A stretch of 64,000 bases of DNA. Source: Haemonchus contortus. Lineage: Eukaryota > Nematoda > Chromadorea > Rhabditida > Trichostrongylidae. Below are positions 1 through 10,227 of the stretch, piece after piece; the stretch's first letter is position 1, and each line of letters opens with the position of its first letter. Under the pieces are notes generated by a model, which saw only the letters and a list, made by a program, of their open reading frames with translations, was not told the origin of the DNA and searched no databases. The stretch covers positions 13,326,005 to 13,390,004 of the forward strand of contig LS997565.1 in assembly GCA_000469685.2 (NCBI GenBank), in the 5' to 3' direction. The position numbers were made by a program, and so were the translations under genes.

Positions 1-2969
1 GGATACAGGTTGCACTCAACATCAGAGGTAGAGTTCGATTCTGGCGTATTCCGACGATCAGAATTCGATATCGGCCTGAGGCACGGTAAAGTAGACGAAA
101 GTCTGTTCAAGGTACAGTTTGAACTGTTGCCATTTCTTCGGTCAAAGGCCTTTCTCGGTCAAGGGAATGAAACAAAGCCACACACAACTATAAAAATAAT
201 ATTATAATCAAAACAGATTTCTATCGCATCAGTCTGCTTAACGAGAGCTACATCTGAACCATTTTAGACTTTTCCCCTAAAACTATTTCAGTTATCTACA
301 ATGACTGCGGGACTGGATTCGTTCGTCAACGAAGGTGCTGCACCGGCAGAACCTGAGGCCAAAGTGCGCTTATCGCTGCTGGGTCATGCACTCCCTTCTA
401 TGACACTTTTCAAGGTGAGCCTTCATGGTTTGAAGAACGGTAACCCTACGTTTACAAAATCTCCCAAGAATATCTGTTTTTTTTTGTATTTATAGATTTT
501 GCCCATCGTTTTCCAATAGGCTGACTGCTAATCAACGTTTTATATACTTCTACATTTTTATGGGATGGTGGAGAGAGGCTCTCGACGTAATTGACGGAGA
601 CACCTACCTCATCATGATGGAAGTGCCTCATTTCGCAGAGTTTACGGAGCAAGACCGTTGGCGCTCTATATTTTAAAAGAATAGGGTGGATATATTTCGT
701 AGAATCCAAGCACATGGGTCTAGCCTGGTGTCCAAGTGTTCGGAGGTTAGGGAGCAACCTTAAGGCGTAACCAATGACTCAACATTCAACTTCGTGAACT
801 CGTTTATAACAAGAGAAAGGGACATTAGATGGGTAGCCCCATCCCGGAACGGATCCGGAACTAATCCATGTCAAAAATCTTACTTCCATTAGTGAGAAGA
901 CAGTTGGTCAGTTATGATTATATTGGTTCAAGGGGTATGTATTTGAAGGAACCGAGGATTATTATCACGAGAACGTTAACCATTTATTGTGGGGAGAACG
1001 TTCAGCCTGGGGCCGGACCTGTACGTAGGCGTGTAGCTCCTCCTTTTTTGGATTAAATCTCAATCCAAGACCTAAATTCACATGAATAGAGGGGCGTAAT
1101 GGTCGTGACCAAATTATTTTTAGGGTACAACCGAGCTCATGGGTATCGTGTGGAACGCTGATGGACAAACTGTCAAGGCTTTAGAGGTTTGTATCTCAGT
1201 GTTGAATTTTACAGGGCATTGATCCTACACGGAGTACGTAACTACCTACAATCACGGCTATCTGGGATGTACCGAGAATTTCTTTTCAAGTTTTTATTTG
1301 GTCAAGTATGCAAGTGATGTTCGACGCTTCCTTCTGTATACCTCAACTTCCTACTGAGACGACTGCTTTTATCGGGTGGAAGTTTACTAGCTTTAAGCGA
1401 AGTTTGTTAGCGAAGAGAAGTGGAAAATACGTTTCCGTTGGTGCAAGCCTCTAGGGAGGGGTCATATGATGAGCCGTCAACCCCAAAATGGAGCACGAAA
1501 GAAAACCGAGATTCTGTTCCTCGCAGCAACCGGCTCCATGAAGATTTTGCCCGTTTATATACCTCCTGGCTGATTTTCATTCAGGGTCCTGAGTCCGATT
1601 CCCTTTACCAGCCTTTGACCTGAGGAACTTCAGGGAATGATTGCCCTGTTTGCCTTCCGAATAGACCAGGCTGCGATATTTGTTCGAGCACAGTAGGGAG
1701 GGTTGAATTCAACCTTATTTTGTTGGCGAATTTACCTAAGCGTTACACGGAGAACGTTCTCATCCAGGGCAATCTAATGCTACGAGATACTACCACTGAA
1801 TTACCTCTGCTTTCTGGACTTACCGTCGATGTATCAGCGAGCGGTGCACTTTCATTCAAAGTGCTAACTTCGGCATCAATTTCAATTCTTAGCCAAGAGA
1901 CTCAAGCAGACCTCAGAACCAAGTAAGTCGTTGAATGTACTGTTTGAAGTAAATTTTTCAAATGAATCTTTCAGCATTTCAATGAGTCTCATTTCACGGG
2001 CAACGTTGTTACATCATGGCGAGCCCGTACATACGCTTAACTCTGATGTTTCTGTCCTCACCACGGTAGGATCAGAGGCCGACGTTCGATTCAGCGAAAT
2101 TCCATTTGGTTTCTGCATAACGATGCAAAGAGAGGCCGCAAAGTTGAGGTAAATCCATTTACTGTAAGTGGAACAGTAAGGGTCAGAAGTGACTAAAGAA
2201 GAAAGACAAGGTAGAGGGGAAGTAGAGGCCTGAAACTGAAACTTCTCTCTGGGACTCAACGGTTCAAAGATCATAAACCACATCCCATATAACATTCATG
2301 ACTGAACTTTGGATCTTTATTGAGCCATTTTGATAGGATGTTCCATCATGATCAAATCGTTCAACGGATGACAAACTTCCCTTTCTTGTGTGGGGCTTAG
2401 GCTCGAGCGGCATGCCACGCAGTACCATCCTCATGACGCGGAAACTTGCAGAGGACGTATGGGGGAAGTGCACAATACATGGCCATTTGGGGAAATGGTG
2501 CCGTATACGTTGGAGTGAAGGAGGGGCTCAGAGGTAGTGCGCATTACGATGCGGCGAGACTACTATCAAGGACTCGTTCCGCGACGCCAGGAGTTATCGC
2601 GAATTCGAGTAGTCGAGGCTAACGTCCAGTTTCCTTCCCTTTCTCTAATGTAACCTGCACAATCTGTAATTTGCAGACCAACGAACATATCTGGCCTGCA
2701 TTTCTCTGGATGAATCTAGGCCCAGAAGATGACCTGAGTTGAGAAATCCTGCTTAAAAGAGCTTACAGTAGGAAGAGGACTAATATGTAGACGTCACGAG
2801 CTCTAAATGAAATTTTAGCTTCGCGTCTGTCAGTGAGGCAGCCAAAAAGCCACGAAAGAAGACGACAGTCACTGGCTCGAAGGTTTACCCGGGTGTGACC
2901 TACAAACTCGACGACAACATCACAAAACAATGCAGTTTGCTCTTTAGAAAAGATATGGAGCAAGTCTAA
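1..2969 (+). CDS. dsc-4: Microsomal triglyceride transfer protein large subunit, 3' part (dsc-4-like)
   Basis: This is the ER lipid-transfer protein that, with protein disulfide isomerase, loads triglyceride and phospholipid onto apoB/vitellogenin-type lipoproteins. Six exons are visible: 1-111 (open at the window edge), 292-414, 1124-1186, 1768-1922, 1975-2148 and 2819-2969, ending in TAA. All five introns are GT-AG and phases agree throughout. The protein runs from SEVEFDSGVFRRS through ELMGIVWNADGQ and LLSGLTVDVSASGALSFKV to a Cys-containing tail with ITKQCSLLF. From memory this follows the C-terminal lipid-cavity region of human MTTP block by block (SGILRRSN, SGAMEFSLW, QYPFLVCMQ and the final EMCKVVF). 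The amino-terminal half lies upstream of the window. The short stretch KKPRKKTT before the tail is unusually basic. Family assignment is firm; the symbol is by homology to C. elegans. Confidence 0.87.
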
Positions 2970-3025
2970 TAAGCATTACAATACGGTTGTTGATCGTTTA
3001 TTGTTCGTTTTTATTTATGGGTATT

Positions 3026-3051
3026 AATAAATTGCAAGTAACATAAATAAA
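3026..3051 (+). promoter_or_regulatory. Poly(A) signals for the dsc-4-like gene
   Basis: Two AATAAA hexamers (3026-3031 and 3046-3051) lie 57 and 77 bases past the TAA stop of the MTP gene on the same strand. Either would give a short 3' UTR, which is usual in nematodes. Confidence 0.5.
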
Positions 3052-3349
3052 ACCATAGACTCGTATTGGTGAAGTTTTATGTTCAGTTGTTCAGAGTTCC
3101 TCGTGAAAGAATTCTATAAGACTTTGTGAGGTTAGGAATTGTAATGCGTAGTTGAGTTGAAATAACACGGGAAGGATGGCAGTACTTCTTCCCGAATTCC
3201 CACTGTGGTTCCATGGCACCTACCGTATCCTTCCACTTAAAATCAAACCTTTCCCACTATGGCACGGCTGTGCGCGATCAGATGCGGCGAGCCTGACGCA
3301 ATTCCCGGGGGAAGTTACCACACCCACAGGGAAGTCGGAAATTAGGGAA

Positions 3350-3467
3350 GTGGCACGTGGCATGCAGCGTCACACGCATAGTCCAAATCGAGCCCCACGC
3401 GGCACCCGCCCGGGCCAACCGAGCCTTCCATCCTCGCGAGTTATTTTATTGGTACCAGACTCATTTG
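3350..3467 (+). repeat. tRNA-derived SINE, degenerate copy
   Basis: The middle of the SINE described at 26521-26812 is recognisable: a GTGGC..GTCACACGCAT block, then GGCCAACCGAGCCTTCCATC and GGTACCAGACTCATTTG. The A box is lost and the B box is worn (AAATCGAGCCC). The body and tail are missing. Confidence 0.6.
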
Positions 3468-4787
3468 AAATGGTATAAACGGTAATTTTTACAGCAACCG
3501 TAATTTATTGTAAAGACCGTTCACGCTTTCAGACGTCGTGACGATGTGCATTGAAGTCGATTGGGAATGTTCATCCCAGAAACGGGAATAACGAAAGTCA
3601 GATGTCTTCATCCTCTATCATTTGGAAGTCGCTAAAAATCGGGAATTCCTGAGAATTTGACCATATTCCAGCTCGTTCAATCATCCCAACAAGACTACTG
3701 CGTCCACCGCTTCGTCAATGTGGGCAGATGTGGCCCTGTTAGAACTGCATAATTAGATGTTCAGGTTGAAAGCCTCTCAAATGATTCAGGTACAAGATGA
3801 TAGGACTTGAAGGTAAGGACTCCATTAGCCGTTAACTAACTATTTGCTTCAGGCCGCAGCAGCTATGACATTACGAACAAATAAAAAAAATCTTGTCGTA
3901 ATCGACAAATGAAACAACTCGTATATTCACTACTTTTAGAGAGCCTTACTACTTTCCGCGAGGTGGGCGAATTTCCTCGCTTTTTTCGCCACCGACGCAC
4001 GAACACTCTCGTCTTTCAACTTAAAAGGCGGTCCCTAAGCGATCGTAAAAGATGCTTTTAAGGAATTTTTTGCAAAGCAGGAGCTGCACAAAGTGACAAC
4101 GACAACTGAAGTCTTCCCAGATACAAGTCGATAAAATGAATAGATATTTCATCCACATCGTTTTCTCAGAAACTAGAGCATAGGATCTCGGACCAGGTCT
4201 ACCAATCATTCTGACCTCTTGAATAATCATTTACTGACGTACTTGTATAGGAGGATGCTACCAGTGCTCCAGTATTGGAGATGTGAATTTTCCTGGAGAC
4301 TAAGAATTGAGGACTTGCCGGAATTTTAAGTCAAGGTCGGAGTGCTTCAAGAATAGAATGACTGAGTAAGAGCGCTGAGTAAGATAGTCTTCCATGATTG
4401 GAAAAAAGCGACTATTTTTTGGCTTCCTGGTGAATAAAGCGAGATCCCTATTGGGACGGATTTGTGCCGTTGACCCCTCTACTGTCCCCTCTGTGCTCTT
4501 TCTAGGGACCTTGCGTGCCCGAAACGGTGCTAGGCTGACGCAGCGAAAAAATGCTGCACCCCACTCCAAGATGGGTAGTCCTTTTGAATGTATCATTAGA
4601 TAAGGAACGGACTTTGGTGTATCAGTCCCTGATAAGTGCTAATCAGACATTATAAATTCCACGATTTGTGGAGAGGGCCATTTCATTGCTCTGCCCGTAA
4701 GGGGTGGTTCAGGGATGTTTCAGGTCTGTGCCGTTGCAATAATGTTAGCTCCAGTTAATCCACAACGGATCATGAACCTCATTCTAG

Positions 4788-5973
4788 CCGGATGATTTTT
4801 TTGCTCCACCTGCCCCACCGCAGAAGCCGAAAGAACAGCCGCAGCAACCACAGCAACCACAGCAACGAAAAGAGAATTCGTAAGTTACATTTCAAGAAAC
4901 GAAGCCGTTAATATTGAGCATATCGCTTCACTAAGCACATGTATCCGTAAAGCTTAATCCATCCCAGTCACACAGCCCAGTTAGCTTTTATTACTTTTGA
5001 GGGTCCACTGAAAAACTACTTTTAGGGCAGACAAAGCTCAGAACAAAAGCAAAGAAGGTGAGTTCCGTACACCCAGGACGAGTGATGACCTGATTTCAAG
5101 TGAAGCCATTTATCCTTGTCAGGTAAACTGGAGTAGATTGAGCGGAGTGTAGTAGTGGGAGCCAAAGTATAAACCCGAACTCGCGAGCAGCAGAAAAATT
5201 AGCACAGGCTGCAGTTGGACGCACAAACGACGAATTCCTCTTCACGACATAACCCTACTTCAATACAGAAATCCTCAATCCGTCTCATATACGGCTCATC
5301 GGAAGGAATCGTGGAAAGTACACGGGTGGGGTGGGAGGGGTGGAATAGGGAGGGGGGCTGGGATGCATCACCACCATTCGCTCGAGGTGCAGGACCCACA
5401 GCTAGATTCCTGTAAGAGCTGAGTGCCCGTACGAAATTTTCGTTTCTGTGAATTCGCACTGACTCGAGTGAGCCACATGTTTAGCCTTTTATAGTTGTCC
5501 CGCGGTGTTGAAGACCCACATTCACTAGCCCTAAGCACCACCTTCCGCCAGTCTACACGTACGTCCTTCATTACTGAAAGCGCTTATGCCACCGTACTCG
5601 CTCACTTCTGAATGGGGTCCGTATAAATGGCGCCTCCCAGAAGGTCTCACTAGCATCAAGATTCATAAAGTCATATAGGTAAGAAAGAAGCCCAGGCAAA
5701 TCCGAAAGGCGGACGGAAAATTGCGGGCCAGAGTAGCAAGGGAAGTCCATCTGGAAGTTCAGCGGTGCGTTATTTTGTAATTGCTGTTACAACTCAATTT
5801 AAAAGTTTTGATTTCAGGGGTCAAACACAAGCGGTTATGTCTTATTGATAGTGGTTGTCTTATTGTTATTCTGCACGCTAATATTCACAGCAGTTGTGGT
5901 ACTGCATCTATACGCACTCCTGACTTTTATCCCTGCTCTGCTACCACCTGAAAATTGCAAAACTGCTCGATAG
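4788..5973 (+). CDS. Pro/Gln- and Lys-rich single-pass membrane protein, 3' exons
   Basis: Not recognised. Four phase-compatible exons are visible: 4788-4879, 5026-5057, 5679-5764 and 5818-5973 (TAG), all with GT-AG introns. They give about 121 residues. The first exon encodes DDFFAPPAPP, then a repeated PQQ tract (QPQQPQQPQQ) and KENS. The next two give a highly charged Lys/Ser/Gly-rich linker. The last starts GSNTSGY and enters one strong hydrophobic helix (VLLIVVVLLLFCTLIFTAVV) followed by LYALLTFIPALLPPEN and a short polar tail. This suggests a membrane anchor behind a basic, disordered cytosolic region. No start codon was found, so the 5' part lies upstream. A GT donor (GTG-GTACTG) inside the helix exon could extend the protein into unseen exons instead of stopping at 5973. 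Regular splice phases and the TM helix argue against chance. Confidence 0.6.
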
Positions 5974-6127
5974 TTGAAGAGTGCCGATGGCATGGCTTAC
6001 TCTGTCTTGTGCTACATCTATACAACACTTCAACTGCATGAATAATACTTGTACTGAGGCAGTTAAATTGCAAAGTAAAGATTTGTTTAATGTTTACTGT
6101 TTGGTGTTTACTGTGTTGTAGATGTCT

Positions 6128-6380
6128 TTTGGCGTTAATCAATCTCGGCCGAGCAATGCGCCCCGCATTCGACTCCCATTCAGAATCGTAATAGCGTATG
6201 AATACGTACATATGTGGCTTATGCAATAGTGAGTTGCGGTTGCTTCTCCTTCCAGACAAGTCTGGTATCGATTAACCGATCCCGGAATGATGGAAGGCTT
6301 GGTTGGCCCGGGCGGATATCGATCCGGAATTAGGACCCATGACCATGCGTGTGGGATAGTGTTACAGATGTAGTGGGGCC
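6128..6380 (-). repeat. tRNA-derived SINE copy
   Basis: Reverse-strand copy of the family at 26521-26812. The tail side (GGCGTTAATCAATCTCG, then the GCGCCCCGCATTCGACT block), the core (CAGACAAGTCTGGTA) and a worn tRNA-like head (6330-6380) are all readable. Its head ends five bases from the mariner start at 6386, so the mariner probably landed at or beside the SINE end. Confidence 0.8.
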
Positions 6381-6385
6381 AAGTA

Positions 6386-7657
6386 CAGGGTTGGCCATAA
6401 ACATAGCGACACGGGTTTCACCTCATACTTCAGAAAGCAAAAGTGCAAACGAGTCATGCACATAACATTTACTAAGTAACAACTGGTACATTAACAATCA
6501 TAAGTTACTTCGCGATTCGGCCACCTTTGGCACGGACGACAGTGCGGAGTCGCTTGGGAAAGGCGTCGATGACCGGACGCAGGAGTGCGTCGCCTATTTC
6601 GTCCCATTCTCGGATGAGCCATCAGAGAAATTCAGAGAATCCAAATGGGTGGGGGAGTGGTGCAGGCCTTGCTCTCAAGGTAGGACCACATGTTATAGTC
6701 CTGAAGTCGGGGAGTTCGCTCTTTCACAACGCTTGGACGACCTTGGCATTGTGGGCGTGAGCCGAATCTTGCTGGAATGTCCACGGGCGGGCGTTGAAGT
6801 GGGAATTCGCCCACGGGAGTAGAGCATATTCCAGAATCGTCTTCAAGTAGCAATCTTTGTGGATTTTGACGCCGGAGTCGATGAATTAAACGGTGTCTTC
6901 CCCGAGGCACACACCCCTGCTCAAATCGTACTTGTGCAGGGTGTGCGGCCCGGTGAGCGACTCTTCCCTTCTTATCGGCTTCCTCGGCGTTCCTTGCGAT
7001 CACTCTGACGTTCTGAGCGTTGAACTGCAGCTGCGCACGGTGAAGAGCTTCCCATCCGAAAAGACGATTAAATGGTGGCCCTTGTTGCGCGTCCGAAGCA
7101 AAAGCTGTCGACACTTCTTGACTCGCACCTGCTGATTCGAGGCGCTGAGGATAGCAGCCTTCCGAGCACGGTAGGGGTACATCTTAAGGTCTTCGTAGAC
7201 GACCCTTTGCATTGACTTCCGCGAGATTCCCATGTCGCGAGTCATCGTCGAGATGCTCTGAGTCGTGTTCCTTGCTATCCGCTTTCTGACGGCCTCGACG
7301 ACCTTCGGCGTGCGAGCAGTACGAGGTCTTCCACTTCTTCGGCGGTCTTGGAGTCCACTAAGGTCTCGATAACGTTGGAGTGTGCGATACACGACGCTGC
7401 GGTGGATGCCGAGGTGCTTAGCGATCGTGGCGAGTGGGCGGCCGGCTTTGTGCAGACGAACGATAGCGGAACGATCAGTAGAAGGCTTCACCATTTCACT
7501 ATGAATGGACTAAATTTAACCAAATTTTAACAGGAGTTAGAAAAAATGATGAAATTGAAATCCATAATCCAAAATCCATAAAACTGGCGCGCTATGTGCG
7601 CGATAGAATGTACGCTAACTGCAGCAAGTCTTCTCGCTATAGTTATGGCCAACTCTG
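6386..7657 (-). mobile_element. mariner-type DNA transposon, full length but defective
   Basis: The ends are inverted repeats. The left end reads CAGGGTTGGCCATAAACATA and the reverse complement of the right end reads CAGAGTTGGCCATAACTATA. Both are flanked by TA (6384-6385 and 7658-7659), the standard target duplication of Tc1/mariner elements. The length of 1272 bp is normal for mariner. It carries one transposase gene on the minus strand that is disabled (6505-7494). Confidence 0.92.
6505..7494 (-). pseudogene. mariner transposase pseudogene
   Basis: The reading frame starts MVKPSTDRSAIVRLHKAGRP and continues through two helix-turn-helix regions with a basic GRPRT linker. The first catalytic Asp sits in IVFSDGKLFTV, where family members usually have DE. 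A frameshift follows at about 7027. After it the sequence reads QLQFNAQNVRVIARNAEEAD in a second frame, then GVKIHKDCYLKTILE and RPWTFQQDSAHAH (second Asp) in the original phase, with in-frame stops at about 6886 and 6729. The expected PDLNP block with the third Asp appears deleted: ELPDF runs almost directly into QDYNMWSYLESKAC. The end, AFPKRLRTVVRAKGGRIAK, is intact. At least a frameshift, two stops and a deletion make it non-functional. Confidence 0.88.
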
Positions 7658-8788
7658 TAAATCCAGTTTATTTGTTTCCGAAAACTCGTATGTTTTTCAA
7701 ATGCTTACATGACAAGACATCAGGGCAACTCAAATTTGTTGTTTTTTCATGAAGGTAAAGCTCAACCCTGAAAAACTGGAAGCGTACTCTTCCACCTGTT
7801 TTAGTTTGAGTTTAGTTTATGGAACTGTACCTCGAACTCCTCAGAGGAATCTTTTTGATAGAAGGAAGTGTTCCCACCATTTTCGAAGTGTATGATCACT
7901 TTAATTGGAAATGCTACAGATTCGACCCCGTTGTCACTAGGAGGTTACAAGAGTAGTTCAGGTAGAAGTGGTATCCGAGATTCCTCGTAGAATGGATCTG
8001 TGGCCCTCAAGAATAGTAACCACATGGGCCGGGACCAGGCCGAAAACGGCCTAGAAGGCGTAATAAGATTTCTAAAACCGGTATGGCCAACATAAACACT
8101 CAATGTGGCAGTGTTATGACGTCCCTGTTATTACTGCCCTATTCACATGACGGGAAGAACAGTACGTTTGAATGAGAGACACTCACACGGCCATCTTGTA
8201 CAACCCCCATTCTTTTTACTTCTTTAATCCCATAATTTCCATTCCATTATTTCTCTCGAAATAGATACCTCAAAATAAGTGTGATCTGTCTCTAAAGGCA
8301 CAGTTCACGATAATTTTGGGTGATCCAGATTATGAAGAAAAAAGGAAGATAAGATGGAAAATAGTGCGATGAAGGCGAAAGAACTGCATGAATCGGTGTT
8401 TCCAAAAAAGGCTTCGAAAAACCGTTAAAAAGGGAGCTGGACGAGAATGAGACCAAAAAAATGAAGAGGAGTGGGGCATTTAGACGAAATATACAATGTG
8501 GGTCATTGCGTATGTGTGGGTCCTGGTGCAAATATCTGACTAAGGTAAGCAAAAATTCATTTACTTATGAGCATAAGTAAATAAAAAAAACCTAGTAGCA
8601 GCAAAGATAGCCCACCTTTTTCAGCCTCTCGGAGTAGGAAGTTAAAAAAGGGATCGCGGCAGCAAAAAGAATATTAGCGCAAAAAGAACCGGAGAAAAAC
8701 ATCCCCTCATCACACGGCGATCAGCTGATTGTGTGTGGGTCCTAGAACGAATAATTGCAATTGAATACAATTGGCCGCATTCATACTA

Positions 8789-8927
8789 GGTGCGGTAGAC
8801 GGCGGACTAGGGCGGTAGACGGCGGACTAGGGCGGTAGACGGCGGTCTCGGAGCCGTCTACCGCCCTCGACCGCCGTCTACCGCCCTAGTCCGCCGTCTA
8901 CCGCCCTAGTCCGCCGTCTACCGCACC
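8789..8927. repeat. Inner palindrome of 20-bp units, left arm
   Basis: Three GCGGTAGACGGCGG motifs separated by ACTAGG face a matching set in reverse orientation across a short TCTCGGAG centre. The whole 139 bp can fold back on itself independently of the outer foldback. Confidence 0.85.
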
Positions 8928-9660
8928 ACTCGGCTGCCAGTCTTACGAAACCAATCGATGACAGGTCCCGTTGATGACTCATCCTACGGGATGACTGTTC
9001 GAGATAATTGTGCTCCTTTTTCTCTTCGCTCGTAGCAGATTTTGTTGTGATTTTCATTTTGTATCACGTCCCGTGCTTACTACCGATGTTGCGTGCGCGT
9101 AATGGTCGCTTGAGCTCATTATTTTTTCACTTATTTTTCTTACCCCTCTTATTTCAATAATTTGTTGTGGGAATTTTTCTATTTTATTTTTTCTATAAAA
9201 TTTTTTACTTCTATTTTTTTCTGCTTTATATTCTAGCTAGTACTGACATGATTTGGTTCCGAAATAATGATTTTGTAAGTGTGAATAGTATACATTAGAA
9301 TAGTAAGAATGAAAAAAGGCACGCATAACACACCAGTACTAACTAGAATATAGAGCAGGAAAAAATAGAAATAAAAAATTCGAATAGAAAAATTAGAAAA
9401 AATGAAATATAAAAATTTTCACAACAAAATGCTGAGATAAGAGGGATAAAAAAACAAATGGAAAAATAATGAGTCCTTGCGAACATCTCGCGCACGGAAG
9501 ACCGGTCATCTATACGGGACGTGATACAAAATGAAAATCACAACAAAATCTGCTACGAGCGAAGAGAAAAAGGAGCACAATTATCTCGAACAGTCATCCC
9601 GTAGGATGAGTCATCAACGGGACCTGTCATCGATTGGTTTCGTAAGACTGGCAGCCGAGT

Positions 9661-9799
9661 GGTGCGGTAGACGGCGGACTAGGGCGGTAGACGGCGGACT
9701 AGGGCGGTAGACGGCGGTCGAGGGCGGTAGACGGCGCCGAGACCGCCGTCTACCGCCCTAGTCCGCCGTCTACCGCCCTAGTCCGCCGTCTACCGCACC
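9661..9799. repeat. Inner palindrome of 20-bp units, right arm
   Basis: Same structure as 8789-8927, inverted. Unit number and bordering sequences match. The centre differs slightly (GGTCGAGGGCGG and GGCGCCGAGACC here), so the two palindromes are close but not identical copies. Confidence 0.85.
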
Positions 9800-10095
9800 T
9801 AGTATGAATGCGGCCATTGAACTGTGCCTTCAAGGGATGCGTATCTTTTTTTTTATGTGACCTAATGAACACCTTATGTACTTTTTTTGGTGCTAAGTGA
9901 GTTGGGAGGGGTCACGCGGCGGCGCGGCGCCTTTTCATGTCTGCGCCCTCTACGGCGAGATAGTAGTACTGGATCTGAGTCTGGGAAGGGATGGTGAAGT
10001 TGTACTGAAGTGTCTCGTGATTCAAAACAAATTACATCTTGGCACATGATATATGCTTGTATATTGTGGATACTCTTTTTCTGAGCCGATAAAAC

Positions 10096-10227
10096 CCTAT
10101 TTTTAGGAAGGGGAGGGGCTCCGGGGTGGGTGAGATGGTTATCTCGTGCAAAAAGCTGAGATGAGATAAAAGCTGAACGTCCAATTGGCTCACCCACCCC
10201 GGAGCCCCTCCCCTTACTAAAATTAGG
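10096..10227. repeat. Hairpin MITE, 132 bp
   Basis: Terminal inverted repeats of about 38 bp begin CCTATTTTTAGGAAGGGGAG on the left and, read from the other end, CCTAATTTTAGTAAGGGGAG. They continue through GGGCTCCGGGGTGGGTGAG with no mismatch visible in the GC-rich part. The loop is about 55 bp. A worn relative appears to be present at about 17955-18041. Confidence 0.75.

Larger units (their letters stand above)
2970..4787. other. Gene-free interval with a degenerate SINE
   Basis: No coding exon could be supported here. The interval holds the MTP 3' end, a worn SINE copy (3350-3467) and, near 3945-4030, sequence resembling the right part of the MITE family described at 43178-43687. The missing 5' exons of the membrane protein at 4788-5973 should lie here or within an even larger intron, but I could not place them. 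Confidence 0.4.
8773..9815. repeat. Large nested foldback element with GC-rich 20-bp units
   Basis: Two arms (8773-9246 and 9333-9815) are inverted copies around an ~86-bp spacer. The tips are identical, starting GGCCGCATTCATACTAGG. Each arm then holds its own palindrome (8789-8927 and 9661-9799), built of tandem GCGGTAGACGGCGGACTAGG units that reverse direction at the centre. Inside lie AT-rich sequences that pair between arms, except for a diverged patch around 9085-9115 versus 9480-9515. Flanking bases read CAATT on the left and ATTGA on the right, compatible with a short ATT duplication. No protein is encoded. It resembles foldback-type transposons in architecture; I do not recognise the family. 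Confidence 0.88.
8296..9829. mobile_element. MITE with AGGCACAGTTCACGATAATT ends, split by a later insertion
   Basis: The left end at 8296 reads AGGCACAGTTCACGATAATT and the right end finishes AACTGTGCCT at 9829, the reverse complement of the first ten bases. Related copies in the window are at 20721-21135 and 43178-43687, with partial ones at 36008-36042 and 37010-37133. Those copies are 0.4-0.5 kb, so most of this 1.5 kb is the foldback element nested at 8773-9815. No coding capacity was seen. Confidence 0.6.

Noticed and set aside
5199..5459. Overlapping frames on both strands at 5199-5459
   Set aside because: They lie in an intron of the PQ-rich membrane protein and in G-rich sequence; no splice or motif support.
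6632..7114. 160-codon minus-strand frame inside the mariner
   Set aside because: A patchwork: one part is the true transposase frame after the frameshift, the rest is out of frame. Described under the transposase pseudogene.
9874..10197. 107-codon minus-strand frame
   Set aside because: It runs through the hairpin MITE and part of its flank, so the frame is explained by GC-rich repeat sequence.
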